Part shown: in pieces, positions 51,998 through 60,097 of the stretch | How positions within the stretch are numbered: the first letter of the stretch is position 1 | Layout of the letters: each line of letters begins with the position of its first letter | Origin: Streptomyces sp. DSM 110735 | Lineage (GTDB): Bacteria > Actinomycetota > Actinomycetes > Streptomycetales > Streptomycetaceae | Length of the DNA: 64,000 nt | Assembly: GCF_016482685.1 (NCBI RefSeq) | Contig: NZ_JACYHF010000008.1 | Span: 62,001-126,000, forward strand | Reading direction: 5' to 3' | The notes under the pieces: model-generated | The model's input: only the letters and a program-made list of their open reading frames with translations | Database searches by the model: none | Told to the model about the DNA's origin: nothing | Program-made: the position numbers and the translations under genes

Positions 51998-52279
51998 TCA
52001 GCGGATGGCGAAGCCCTCGTAGCCGCCGCGGGGTGTGTCCCAGATCTCGGTGACTCCGTCCACCCGCCCGGGCGTGTCATCGCCCTGGAGCCAGTCGAGC
52101 AGCCCCTCGCAGCCGGTGCGGGGACCCTCGGCGACGACCTGGACCCGGCCGTCGGCGAGATTGAGAGCAAAGCCACTCAGTCCGCCGATCTCCAGCGCCC
52201 GCGCCCGGGTGAACCAGCGGAAACCCACACCCTGGACCTGCCCGCGCACCCAGGCAACCAGCCTCGCATCCTCACTCAT
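51998..52279 (-). CDS. acyP: Acylphosphatase
   Basis: 93 residues, the full family length. VRGQVQGVGFRWFTRARA contains the phosphate-binding loop with the catalytic Arg, and GFALNLADGRVQVVAEG has the catalytic Asn. It hydrolyses acyl phosphates such as carbamoyl or acetyl phosphate. Confidence 0.95.
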   Translation of the reverse strand: MSEDARLVAWVRGQVQGVGFRWFTRARALEIGGLSGFALNLADGRVQVVAEGPRTGCEGLLDWLQGDDTPGRVDGVTEIWDTPRGGYEGFAIR

Positions 52280-52485
52280 GGGTGCAACCTAACCGGACGC
52301 ATGGGGGCAACCCAACCGGCCAATGTCGCTCGCGACCCACCCGCCCCCCGCGCCATGCGGTACCGTCCCGACCCAATGAATCTCATATGAAACTCACTCG
52401 ATCGAGTGAGCCGGGTTGGCCAGGGGGTGGCATCGGGCCCGTTCCGGCGCCCGGCCGACCGCGAGCACGAGGAAGAGGGCAGGGG

Positions 52486-53508
52486 ATGGGACGCCACCGA
52501 CGCGCCGGGGCGGGGAGCGACACGCCGCACTCGTATGCGGGTGGGCGCGAGTCCAGGGGGACCGCGCCGTATCTGAACCCCGAGGCCTACTCGGTCGGCC
52601 CGCGCGGGCCCGTCTATCTGACCGGTGACGAGCCGATGGACGGCCGGGGCTCCCAGAAGGGGCGCCGCCGGGCCAAGAAGGCCGCGACGCCGGTGCGCAC
52701 GGGTCTGCTCGGTGTCTCCGCCGCGGTCGCCTTCGGCACCGCCGCGGTGGGCGCGGGCGTGGTGCCCGGACTCCAGAACTACCGCCTCGGCAGCGGCGCG
52801 AGCGCCGGTGAGGGCGAGCAGGTGCAGGCAGCCGACCTGCCCGGCAACGCGGCCAGCGAGCAGGGCGGCGCGGCGGGCAGCGCGGACACGCAGGCCGGGG
52901 ACGGCGCCGCCACGGGCGGCCAGTCCACGCGGCCCGCGGCACCGGCGCCCACCCCGTCCGACTCGGACACCTCCCCCGCGCCCGCCCCGGCCAAGCCCAA
53001 GCCTTCGGCGCCGTCGCAGTCGGCCGACAAGCCTGCTCCGGCCAAGCCCAAGCCCTCGGCGCCGTCGGACAGTTCCTCCAAGCCCGCGGCGAAGGACCCC
53101 TCGTCCTCCGCCTCCGCGGCCGTCTCGGCCCAGGCCGACGCCGAGGCGCAGGTGCTCGCGCTCGTCAACCAGGAGCGCGCGAAGGTCGGCTGCACCCCGG
53201 TGACGGCGAACACCGACCTCACCAAGCTCGCCGAGGCGTTCAGCGGCGACATGGCCGCGCGCGACTTCTTCGACCACACCGACCCTGACGGCGCCACCCC
53301 CTGGGACCGCGCCTCCAAGGCGGGCATCACCGGTCTCGGCGGCGAGAACATAGCCCGCGGCCAGACCGACCCGGCCGCCGTCATGGAAGCCTGGATGAAC
53401 AGCCCCGGCCACCGCGCCAACATCCTCAACTGCGACTTCAAGACCCTCGGCGTGGGCGTCCACTTCGGCGAGGGCGGCCCTTGGTGGACGCAGGACTTCG
53501 GCTACTGA
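52486..53508 (+). CDS. Membrane-anchored CAP/SCP-domain protein
   Basis: 340 residues. A cytoplasmic stretch of about 60 residues with QKGRRRAKKA before one hydrophobic segment (TGLLGVSAAVAFGTAAVGAG) gives a type II anchor. A Pro/Ala/Ser/Lys-rich linker with repeated PAPAKPKPSAPS units follows. The C-terminal CAP domain (about 220-340) has VLALVNQERAKVGCTPV, FFDHTDPDGATPWDR, GENIARGQTDP and SPGHRANILN. CAP proteins bind lipids or peptidoglycan. ATG at 52486 behind GGAAGAGGG. Confidence 0.9.
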   Translation: MGRHRRAGAGSDTPHSYAGGRESRGTAPYLNPEAYSVGPRGPVYLTGDEPMDGRGSQKGRRRAKKAATPVRTGLLGVSAAVAFGTAAVGAGVVPGLQNYRLGSGASAGEGEQVQAADLPGNAASEQGGAAGSADTQAGDGAATGGQSTRPAAPAPTPSDSDTSPAPAPAKPKPSAPSQSADKPAPAKPKPSAPSDSSSKPAAKDPSSSASAAVSAQADAEAQVLALVNQERAKVGCTPVTANTDLTKLAEAFSGDMAARDFFDHTDPDGATPWDRASKAGITGLGGENIARGQTDPAAVMEAWMNSPGHRANILNCDFKTLGVGVHFGEGGPWWTQDFGY

Positions 53509-53570
53509 GGGAGTCGCGGGTCGGAAACCCGGGCACCGTTCCGCGCGGGGACATGGCCGAGCGGCCCGCG

Positions 53571-53599
53571 GCGCTGACCGATGCACAGCGCCGCCTGGT
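53571..53599 (+). repeat. 29-base imperfect direct repeat, copy 1
   Basis: Matches 54292-54320 with four differences in 29 bases. In both copies one frame reads AALTD(A/T)QR(R/Y)LV, so the repeat may come from a duplicated coding fragment. Confidence 0.5.
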
Positions 53600-53847
53600 C
53601 AAGGACGTGCGGGGGACGCGGGCTGCCGACGCAGCCCCCATGCCCTGAACCGGGCGCTCGCGAGGACGCCGACGCCGGTGGACAGTGCGATCAGCGTGAT
53701 GGAGGCCCCGCCGTCCACGGTGGCGTGGCGACCTGGGGGTGCCGACGACGCCAGGAACACGATGATCCCGGCGAAGGTCGCGGCGGCTACGGCAAGGAAG
53801 ACCGCCGTTTCGGCCCACCACATCGCCCGCGTCGGTCGAGTTGTCAT
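53599..53847 (-). CDS. Small membrane protein
   Basis: 82 residues with two hydrophobic segments (WWAETAVFLAVAAATFAGII and SITLIALSTGVGVLASARF) joined by a short polar loop, and a basic tail. It starts at the ATG at 53847 and is divergent from the lipoprotein gene 70 bases away. No recognisable family. Confidence 0.65.
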   Translation of the reverse strand: MTTRPTRAMWWAETAVFLAVAAATFAGIIVFLASSAPPGRHATVDGGASITLIALSTGVGVLASARFRAWGLRRQPASPARP

Positions 53848-53917
53848 GGCGTAGTTGTACCCCCACGCCTTCCCGCCGTACCGCAGCGCGAAGCGTTGCC
53901 GATCATGGGGGAGTTCG

Positions 53918-54286
53918 ATGCGACGCTCGCTGGTGGCCGCGCCGGCCGTCACCGCCTTCGCCGTCACGGGGTGCGGCGGTTCCGACGATGAGGGGCTGCC
54001 CGTGCGGGTGGTCAATCAGTCGGCGTGGGATGCCCGGGTGGTCGATTGTCCGCCCTGTGGAAAGCACGGTGCCATGGTCAAGGGCGGTACGTACGTCGGG
54101 TGGAACGAAACACGTCCGTGGCCCGTGACGTACAAGGTCGTCGTCCGAGGGGTGGAGTCGGTCTGCCCCGTCATCGACCCCGAGCCGGGCAAGGCAAAGG
54201 GTGAGGTGGGCAGCCGTGCCGTCATCTACCTGGTGGACGAGAAGGGGAAATGCGTCGCGGGCCCCGCGAGCATGGACGACCTCTGA
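53918..54286 (+). CDS. Putative lipoprotein
   Basis: 122 residues. The signal peptide ends in VTGC, a lipobox with Cys at about 19. The mature part has a CPPCGKHG pair and WNETRPWPVTYKVVV. Four Cys outside the lipobox could form disulfides. GGGGGAG precedes the ATG at 53918. No family recognised. Confidence 0.78.
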   Translation: MRRSLVAAPAVTAFAVTGCGGSDDEGLPVRVVNQSAWDARVVDCPPCGKHGAMVKGGTYVGWNETRPWPVTYKVVVRGVESVCPVIDPEPGKAKGEVGSRAVIYLVDEKGKCVAGPASMDDL

Positions 54287-54291
54287 TCGCA

Positions 54292-54320
54292 GCGCTAACC
54301 GATACACAGCGCTACCTGGT
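54292..54320 (+). repeat. 29-base imperfect direct repeat, copy 2
   Basis: Second copy of the 53571-53599 repeat, in the 65 bases between the lipoprotein stop and the HxlR start. It may overlap the HxlR promoter or operator. Confidence 0.5.
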
Positions 54321-54351
54321 GGTCAGTGCTCCGCTCGCCTACGCTGGGCCC

Positions 54352-54750
54352 ATGAGTGGGATCACCCGGGAGTCGGCGGAGCCGGACGCGTTCGACGTGT
54401 TCGCCAAGGCGTGTCCGTCGCGTGGGACGTTGGAGCATGTGACCGGGCGCTGGGGGTCGCTGGTGCTCGGGGCGCTGTACGAGGGGTCGCTGCGGTTCAA
54501 CGAGCTGCGGCGGCGCGTCGACGGGGTGAGCGAGAAGATGCTCTCCCAGACGCTGCACGCGCTGGAGCGCGACGGGCTCGTACTGCGGGAGGCGCAGCCG
54601 GTGAACCCGCCCCGCGTGGACTACGAACTCACCCCGCTCGGCCGTCAGGTGGCCGAGCGACTGCTCGCGCTCATCCACTGCGTGGAGGGCGCCATGGGTG
54701 ACGTCCTCGCCGCGCGCGAGCGTTACGACATGGCGCGCGGCGCCCGCTGA
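54352..54750 (+). CDS. HxlR-family transcriptional regulator
   Basis: 132 residues: one winged-helix domain with VTGRWGSLVLGALYEGSLRF, ELRRRVDGVSEKMLSQTLHA and LERDGLVLREAQP. A Cys near the N-terminus (KACPSRGTLE) is at the redox-sensing position of several HxlR proteins. Its 3' end overlaps mutM by 28 bases tail to tail. Confidence 0.92.
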   Translation: MSGITRESAEPDAFDVFAKACPSRGTLEHVTGRWGSLVLGALYEGSLRFNELRRRVDGVSEKMLSQTLHALERDGLVLREAQPVNPPRVDYELTPLGRQVAERLLALIHCVEGAMGDVLAARERYDMARGAR

Positions 54751-55583
54751 CACTTCGGGCAGAAGTAGCTGGAGCGGTTCATCCAGGGGCGGCGCAGCAT
54801 CGGCGTACCGCACCGGCGGCAGGGCAGTCCCTCGCGGCCGTAGGCGTCCAGGGAGCGGTCGAAGTAGCCGGACTCGCCGTTGACGTTGACGTAGAGGCTG
54901 TCGAAGCTGGTGCCGCCGACGGCGAGCGCCGCGTTCATCACGTCCCGGACGTGGCCGAGGAGTTCCGTCGTCACGGGGCGGGTGAAGCCGCCCGTGGGGC
55001 GCTCGTAGTGCAGGCGGGAGCGCCAGAGCGCCTCGTCGGCGTAGATGTTGCCGACGCCGCTGATCAGCGACTGGTCGAGCAGGGCTCGCTTGATCGTGGT
55101 GCGCTTGCGGCGCAGCGCCTGGTGGAACGCCTCGTCGTCGAAGAGCGGGTCCAGCGGGTCGCGGGCGATGTGTCCGATGACGTCGGGCAGACCGTCGGGG
55201 GTGTTGTCGTGCAGCGAGAGCCCGCCGAAGGTGCGCTGGTCGACGAAGCGCAGCTCGGTGCCGAGCCCGTCGGCGAAGCGCACGCGGACCCGCAGGTGCT
55301 TCTCGTCCGGCGTGGTCCGGGGCTGGACCAGCAACTGTCCGCTCATGCCGAGGTGCGCCAGGACCGACTGCCCGGTGTCCGCGAGCGGCAGCCACAGGTA
55401 CTTGCCCCGCCTGCTCGGCACCCCGAAGGTGTGCCCCTTGAGCCGGTGCGCGAAGTCGTCGGCGCCCGCGAGATGCCGCCGCACCGCACGCGGATGCAGC
55501 ACCTCCGCCTCGGCGACGGTCCGCGCGGCCACCCACCGCTCCAGACCCCGCCGGACGACCTCGACCTCGGGCAACTCGGGCAT
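54723..55583 (-). CDS. mutM: Formamidopyrimidine-DNA glycosylase (Fpg/MutM)
   Basis: 286 residues. The N-terminal PELPEVEVV supplies catalytic Pro and Glu, so the ATG at 55583 is the start, not the TTG two codons earlier. QSLISGVGNIYADEALW is the H2TH region and CRRCGTPM..YFCPKCQRA the zinc finger. It removes 8-oxoguanine. It ends the DUF177-rpmF-rnc-mutM series. Confidence 0.96.
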   Translation of the reverse strand: MPELPEVEVVRRGLERWVAARTVAEAEVLHPRAVRRHLAGADDFAHRLKGHTFGVPSRRGKYLWLPLADTGQSVLAHLGMSGQLLVQPRTTPDEKHLRVRVRFADGLGTELRFVDQRTFGGLSLHDNTPDGLPDVIGHIARDPLDPLFDDEAFHQALRRKRTTIKRALLDQSLISGVGNIYADEALWRSRLHYERPTGGFTRPVTTELLGHVRDVMNAALAVGGTSFDSLYVNVNGESGYFDRSLDAYGREGLPCRRCGTPMLRRPWMNRSSYFCPKCQRAPRAMS

Positions 55584-55644
55584 CGACAACCCCCTGTGGG
55601 AAAACCTGGTGACCTGTGGGACCTGTGGGACCTGGTGAAAAGGA

Positions 55645-55683
55645 CCGAGCGCCCGCCCCCGTGGTACGGGTGCGGGCGCTCGG
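55645..55683 (-). terminator. Terminator between rnc and mutM
   Basis: A perfect 12-bp stem (55645-55656 with 55672-55683) around a 15-base loop lies 12 bases after the rnc stop. Confidence 0.75.
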
Positions 55684-55695
55684 GGAAACGCTCGG

Positions 55696-56568
55696 TCAGG
55701 CGGTGGCGGACGACGTGGCGTCGTCCTCCGCCGTCTCGGCGGGCGGCGGGGTGCCGTCCACGGCGGCCGGGGCCGCCTTCGCCGCGGCGGCTGCCTTGGC
55801 GCGCTCGTCCGCGGCGGCCTTGATGGCCCGCCAGGCGGACTCGGCGGCCTGCTGCTCCGCCTCCTTCTTGCTGCGGCCGGTGCCGGTGCCGTACGAGACG
55901 CCCCCGACGCGGGCAGCAGCAGTGAAGGTCTTCTCGTGGTCGGGGCCGGTCTCCGTGACCAGGTACTCGGGCACGCCGAGTCCTTCGGTCGCGGTCAGCT
56001 CCTGGAGACTGGTCTTCCAGTCCAGGCCGGCGCCGAGGTTCGAGGACTTCTCGATGAGCGGGTCGAACAGGCGGTGCACCAGTTCGGAGGCCGCGTCGAG
56101 GCCCCGATCGAGATAGACCGCGCCGATCACCGCTTCAAGGGTGTCGGCGAGAATGGATGCCTTGTCCCGGCCGCCCGTTCCCTCTTCACCACGGCCGAGC
56201 CGGATGAAGGAGCCCAGGTCGAGACCGCGGCCCACCTCCGCAAGCGCACGCGAGTTGACCACCGCGGCCCGCAGCTTGGCCAGTTGGCCTTCAGGCAGGT
56301 CGGGGTGGATGCGGTACAGCGTGTCGGTGACGACGAGTCCGAGCACGGAGTCCCCGAGGAACTCCAGCCGCTCGTTCGTCGGCAGACCGCCGTTCTCGTA
56401 GGCGTAGGAGCGGTGGGTCAGCGCACGCACCAGAAGGGCGGACTCGACGTGGTAGCCGAGCCGCCCTTCCAGAAGCGTGTGGGACGAGGCCTTGTTGTCC
56501 GCCGAGCCGTTCCCGCGTCGGCGGGACGTACCTGCTTCGGCGTCTTCCACCTTCTTGGCAGTGGACAC
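55696..56568 (-). CDS. rnc: Ribonuclease III (AbsB)
   Basis: 290 residues. The catalytic motif NERLEFLGDSVLGLVVTD and a second acidic DTLEAVIGAVYLD are present, then a dsRNA-binding domain (SLQELTATEGLGVPEYLV to KKEAEQQAAESAW). An Ala-rich tail extends it beyond E. coli RNase III. The GTG at 56568 has GAGAGG; another at 56580 would add four residues. In S. coelicolor this enzyme (AbsB) globally affects antibiotic production. Confidence 0.95.
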   Translation of the reverse strand: MSTAKKVEDAEAGTSRRRGNGSADNKASSHTLLEGRLGYHVESALLVRALTHRSYAYENGGLPTNERLEFLGDSVLGLVVTDTLYRIHPDLPEGQLAKLRAAVVNSRALAEVGRGLDLGSFIRLGRGEEGTGGRDKASILADTLEAVIGAVYLDRGLDAASELVHRLFDPLIEKSSNLGAGLDWKTSLQELTATEGLGVPEYLVTETGPDHEKTFTAAARVGGVSYGTGTGRSKKEAEQQAAESAWRAIKAAADERAKAAAAAKAAPAAVDGTPPPAETAEDDATSSATA

Positions 56569-56587
56569 AGTGCCTCTCACCAGCCGC

Positions 56588-56761
56588 TCAGACCTCGAGG
56601 ACCTGGCGCTTGTTGTAGGTGCCGCAAGACGGGCACGCGATGTGCTGCTGCTTGGGCTCGTGGCAGCGCTCGCACGCAACCAGGGTGGGGACCGCAGCCT
56701 TCCACTGCGACCGGCGGTGGCGCGTGTTGCTGCGCGACATCTTCCGCTTCGGAACAGCCAC
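56588..56761 (-). CDS. rpmF: 50S ribosomal protein L32
   Basis: 57 residues. AVPKRKMSRSNTRHRRSQWK then the zinc site CERCHEPKQQHIACPSCG (two CxxC pairs). The GTG at 56761 begins 2 bases after the DUF177 stop. The retained four Cys mark it as the zinc-binding form. Confidence 0.97.
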   Translation of the reverse strand: MAVPKRKMSRSNTRHRRSQWKAAVPTLVACERCHEPKQQHIACPSCGTYNKRQVLEV

Positions 56762-56763
56762 GG

Positions 56764-57408
56764 CTACTTCTCCTGCTTCTCGTCGACGCCCGCTTCGGCG
56801 CCGCTCATCTCGTCCTTCTCGCCGTCTTCGAGTGAACCGGCGAGTCCCTGCAAAGCCGCCCAACGGATGTCGACGGCGTCATGGTGGTGGTCCGGGTCGT
56901 CCGTGAGGCGCGCTCCGCACTCGGAGCACAGACCCGCACAGTCGTCCTGGCACACCGGCTGCATCGGCAGTGCGAGCACCACCGCGTCCCGCAGCACGGG
57001 TTCGAGGTCGATCAGACCGTCCTCGATGTAGAGCCTGTCCTCGTCGTCCTCGGCGTCGTCGCCCGGTTCCGCGATCACGCGGCCACGGTCGTCGGCGTCA
57101 GGGTACGAGAACATCTCCTGGAAGTCCGCTTCGAGCTCCAGCCCGACCGGCTCCAGACACCTTACGCACTCCCCCTTGGCCGATGCACGGGCGGTGCCTG
57201 TGACAAGCACCCCTTCCATGACCGACTCCAGGCGGAGGTCGAGCTCCAGCGGGGCGCCTTCCGGCACTCCGATGACCCCCTCGATACCGAGGTCCCGGGG
57301 GGCGTCGACCTCACGGGTCAGGCGCTGCATCGCACCAGGACGCCGGCCCAGCTCGTGCGTGTCGATCACGAGAGGGTTTCGGTGGTCGAGGCGTGCGTTG
57401 GAGGCCAT
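56764..57408 (-). CDS. YceD/DUF177 family protein
   Basis: 214 residues. The core has ECVRCLEPVGLELEADFQEMF and the closing CQDDCAGLCSECGARL, the Cys pattern of the family, which is linked with 23S rRNA or L32 accumulation in plants and bacteria. The ATG at 57408 starts MASNARLDHRNPLVIDTHEL. It is coupled to rpmF, a bacterial-wide pairing. Confidence 0.93.
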   Translation of the reverse strand: MASNARLDHRNPLVIDTHELGRRPGAMQRLTREVDAPRDLGIEGVIGVPEGAPLELDLRLESVMEGVLVTGTARASAKGECVRCLEPVGLELEADFQEMFSYPDADDRGRVIAEPGDDAEDDEDRLYIEDGLIDLEPVLRDAVVLALPMQPVCQDDCAGLCSECGARLTDDPDHHHDAVDIRWAALQGLAGSLEDGEKDEMSGAEAGVDEKQEK

Positions 57409-57556
57409 GGCCGCTTTCGGTCTTCGAGCTCGGAGGACGCCGCCCGCAGGTGTTCCGGGCAGCGGTGATCGCGGACATACACGCGACCGAAGAGCCAGGA
57501 TACTGGACCTTTCGCTCAGGGCCCAATCCGGTCCCCCGGCACCGGTCCGGACCCCG

Positions 57557-58696
57557 TTACATGCCCCTGCCCTGCTCATACGCCCGCAACTGCTCGGCGC
57601 TGATCATGCTGGTGTCGAAGAGGCTGGCCTCGTCGAGCGCGTAGTCCTGCTGCTGCCCCTGGTGCTGCGGGGGCTGCCCCTGGTTCGGGTCGTACGCCCC
57701 CTGCTGCGGGTCGTAGCCGTGGAAGGCGCCGTCAGTCTGCGGCGCGTAGCCGCTGGGCGCGTACGGGTCCTGCTGGTAGGCGTACGCCTCCTGCGGGGCG
57801 TAGCCGGGCTGCTGCGGGTAGCCGGGGTAGGCGTCGGGCTGCTGCTGGTAGCCGTACGCCTCCTGCGGCTCGTACGCCGTCTCCTGTGCGCCCGGGTCGT
57901 ACGCCGTCTCCTGGGCGGACGGGTCGTACGCCGGTTCCTGGGCGACGGGGGGCGCCGGGGTGCGCTGGGCCGGGGTGTCGGACAGGGCGGCGAGGTCGGC
58001 GAGGTAATCGGCGTCGCTGGAGTGCTGGAAGGTCGTGGTGTCGTCGGCGAGGGCGCCGAGGTCGTCCGTGGCGATCCGGCCGTGCAGCTTCTGGCGACCG
58101 CGGTGGACGGCGTCCAGGGTCTTGGCGAGGACCGCCTCGAAGGCGCCGAGCTTGGCGTCGACGTAGGAGTCGGCGGTGTGGCGCAGGGTCTCGGGGTCCT
58201 GGCTGCGCTCGGGGGCGTCCTCGTCCTCGTAGCCGTTCTCGTCCAGACCGGGTCCGGTGCCGAGCAGCTTCTCGCGACCGCGGCCGACCGAGCCGAGGGT
58301 CTTGGTGAGGACGACCTCGAAGTTCGCGAGCTTGGAGTCCACGTAGTCGTCAGCGTCCGCGCGGACCTGCTCTGCCTCGGCGCGGGCCTCGGACAGGATG
58401 CGGTCCGCCTCCGCCTGCGACTGGCGGGCGACCTCGGTGCCCGCGATCAGCGAACCGCGCTCGGCGTGCGCGCTCTCGATGATCCGGTCTGCCTCCAGGC
58501 GGGCCTGCTCGACCATCTGCTCACGGTCCCCGATCACCTCCTGCGCGTGCGCGAGGGAGCCGGGCAGCGCCTGGCGGACCTCTTCGAGCAGCGCGAGCAG
58601 CTCGGCGCGGTTGACCACGCAGGAGGCCGACATCGGCATGGACCGGGCGCTGGAGACCGTGGAGACGATCTCGTCGAGCTTGTTCTGGATGTCCAC
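57557..58696 (-). CDS. SepIVA/DivIVA-like coiled-coil cell-division protein
   Basis: 379 residues. The first 125 residues are coiled coil with many Glu/Ala/Arg (QARLEADRIIESAHAERGSL). Two similar units then follow, YVDSKLANFEVVLTKTLGSV with GRGREKL and YVDAKLGAFEAVLAKTLDAV with HRGRQKL. The last 150 residues are a Tyr/Gln/Pro/Ala low-complexity tail. Its place between coaD and DUF177-rpmF-rnc is that of mycobacterial SepIVA, an envelope-growth and septation factor. The start is GTG. Role in the septum is inferred. Confidence 0.8.
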   Translation of the reverse strand: MDIQNKLDEIVSTVSSARSMPMSASCVVNRAELLALLEEVRQALPGSLAHAQEVIGDREQMVEQARLEADRIIESAHAERGSLIAGTEVARQSQAEADRILSEARAEAEQVRADADDYVDSKLANFEVVLTKTLGSVGRGREKLLGTGPGLDENGYEDEDAPERSQDPETLRHTADSYVDAKLGAFEAVLAKTLDAVHRGRQKLHGRIATDDLGALADDTTTFQHSSDADYLADLAALSDTPAQRTPAPPVAQEPAYDPSAQETAYDPGAQETAYEPQEAYGYQQQPDAYPGYPQQPGYAPQEAYAYQQDPYAPSGYAPQTDGAFHGYDPQQGAYDPNQGQPPQHQGQQQDYALDEASLFDTSMISAEQLRAYEQGRGM

Positions 58697-58848
58697 CTGT
58701 GCTCGCCACTCTCTAAAGCTGTGTTGGAGACGGACGGCACGACTGTACGGCCCTGGGGCTGCCGTCCGACACGGGGTGACGTCTTGTCACCTTCCAAGGG
58801 GGCGCGGGCGCGTGCCGGTGGGGCGCGGGCGCGGGCGCACCGGAGCGG

Positions 58849-59328
58849 TCAGTCTCTTTTCAGGCGGTCGCGGAGCGCGGTGAGCACCGCCGGGGGCACC
58901 AGGTGGGAGACGTCGCCGCCCCAGGCGGCGACCTCCTTCACCAGGGAGGAGGAGAGGAAGCTGTAGGTGGGGTTGGTGGGCACGAACAGCGTTTCGACGC
59001 CGGTGAGTCCGTTGTTCATCTGGGCCATCTGGAGTTCGTAGTCGAAGTCGCTGACGGCGCGCAGACCCTTGACGATGGCGGGGATGTCACGCTCTTTGCA
59101 GAAGTCGACGAGGAGACCGTGGTGGGCCTCGACGCGGACGTTGGCGTACTCGGCGGTGACCTCGCGGATCAGTGCCATCCGCTCGTCGACGTCGAACAGG
59201 CCCTGCTTGGACTTGTTGATCATCACCGCGACGTAGACCTCGTCGTAGAGGCGGGACGCCCGGGCGATGATGTCGAGATGTCCGTTGGTGATCGGGTCGA
59301 ACGACCCGGGACAGACGGCGCGGCGCAC
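58849..59328 (-). CDS. coaD: Phosphopantetheine adenylyltransferase
   Basis: 159 residues. VCPGSFDPITNGHLDIIARA holds the nucleotidyltransferase HxGH-like motif (NGHLD), and TNPTYSFLSSSLVKEVA the second. It makes dephospho-CoA. The GTG at 59328 gives the usual length; an ATG at 59358 overlapping the rsmD stop as ATGA would add ten residues and is also possible. Confidence 0.96.
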   Translation of the reverse strand: MRRAVCPGSFDPITNGHLDIIARASRLYDEVYVAVMINKSKQGLFDVDERMALIREVTAEYANVRVEAHHGLLVDFCKERDIPAIVKGLRAVSDFDYELQMAQMNNGLTGVETLFVPTNPTYSFLSSSLVKEVAAWGGDVSHLVPPAVLTALRDRLKRD

Positions 59329-59354
59329 TTGAGATCCCTCGCTCTCCAGTCCGG

Positions 59355-59942
59355 TCATCGTGCGTCTTCGCACGTAGAGGCGGCGCGACCGTACCAAAAC
59401 GTTCCCTCGCCGTAACGCCGGGACCGGATCGCCTCGAAGCCCTCCGGCCACCCGAATTCGCCGCCTCTGGTGCTGCGCTCCACGGTGACCAGGGCGTCTT
59501 CGGTCAGCCAGCCCCCGGACCGGAGTGTGAGGAGGATCTCGCGGAGATCGTCGTCGGAGACCGCGTACGGGGGGTCCAGGAAGACCAGGTCGTACGGTTC
59601 GGCGGGGGGCGCGGTGCGGATGACTTGCTCCGCTTTGCCCGTTCTGACCTCGGCGCCGGGGAGACCGATGTTCTTCACGTTCTCCCGCACGGTTTTCGCT
59701 GCGCGGGCGTCGGCTTCGACCAGGAGGGTGTGGCTCGCGCCTCGGGAGAGGGCTTCCAGACCTACGGCTCCTGAGCCTGCGTAGAGGTCCAGGACCCGGG
59801 TGCCGTCCAGGGGGGTGGTGAGGAGGGACTGCCAGGTGGAGAAGAGGGCTTCGCGTGCGCGGTCCGATGTGGGGCGGGTTCCAGTGCCGGGCGGCACCGA
59901 GAGGCGCCGTCCGCCTGCCGTACCGGCGATCACGCGGGTCAT
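59355..59942 (-). CDS. rsmD: 16S rRNA (guanine-966-N2)-methyltransferase
   Basis: 195 residues. RVIAGTAGGRRLSVPPGTGT at the start, SAM site VLDLYAGSGAVGLEALSRG, and catalytic DPPY in LVFLDPPYA. It modifies G966 of 16S rRNA. It is upstream of coaD, the standard order. Confidence 0.96.
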   Translation of the reverse strand: MTRVIAGTAGGRRLSVPPGTGTRPTSDRAREALFSTWQSLLTTPLDGTRVLDLYAGSGAVGLEALSRGASHTLLVEADARAAKTVRENVKNIGLPGAEVRTGKAEQVIRTAPPAEPYDLVFLDPPYAVSDDDLREILLTLRSGGWLTEDALVTVERSTRGGEFGWPEGFEAIRSRRYGEGTFWYGRAASTCEDAR

Positions 59943-60012
59943 GTGAGGGGTCCTTCTTTTTGCGGGTTCGTTTTATTTTCGCAGGTGGTGGGGGGTGGGG
60001 CGCTTCGTCGGC

Positions 60013-60095
60013 GGGTGCGGGTCCGTTGTGATTGCTCGCGCCCACGCGGCGGAGCCGCAAATCGATACAGTCCCGCGCCCCTGGAGATAGGGACA
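60013..60095. repeat. Probable dispersed Streptomyces intergenic repeat
   Basis: The core CTCGCGCCCACGCGGCGGAG, then CCGCAAATCGATACAGTCCC and GCGCCCCTGG, resembles a short element found in many Streptomyces intergenic regions, here between recG and rsmD. It contains a GCGGC-GGA-GCCGC hairpin. Identity rests on memory of similar sequences, not on a second copy in this window. Confidence 0.45.
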
Positions 60096-60097
60096 CT

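Noticed and set aside
55611..55637. Tandem GACCTGTGG repeats upstream of mutM
   Set aside because: Under three units with a 9-base period; too short to claim a functional array.
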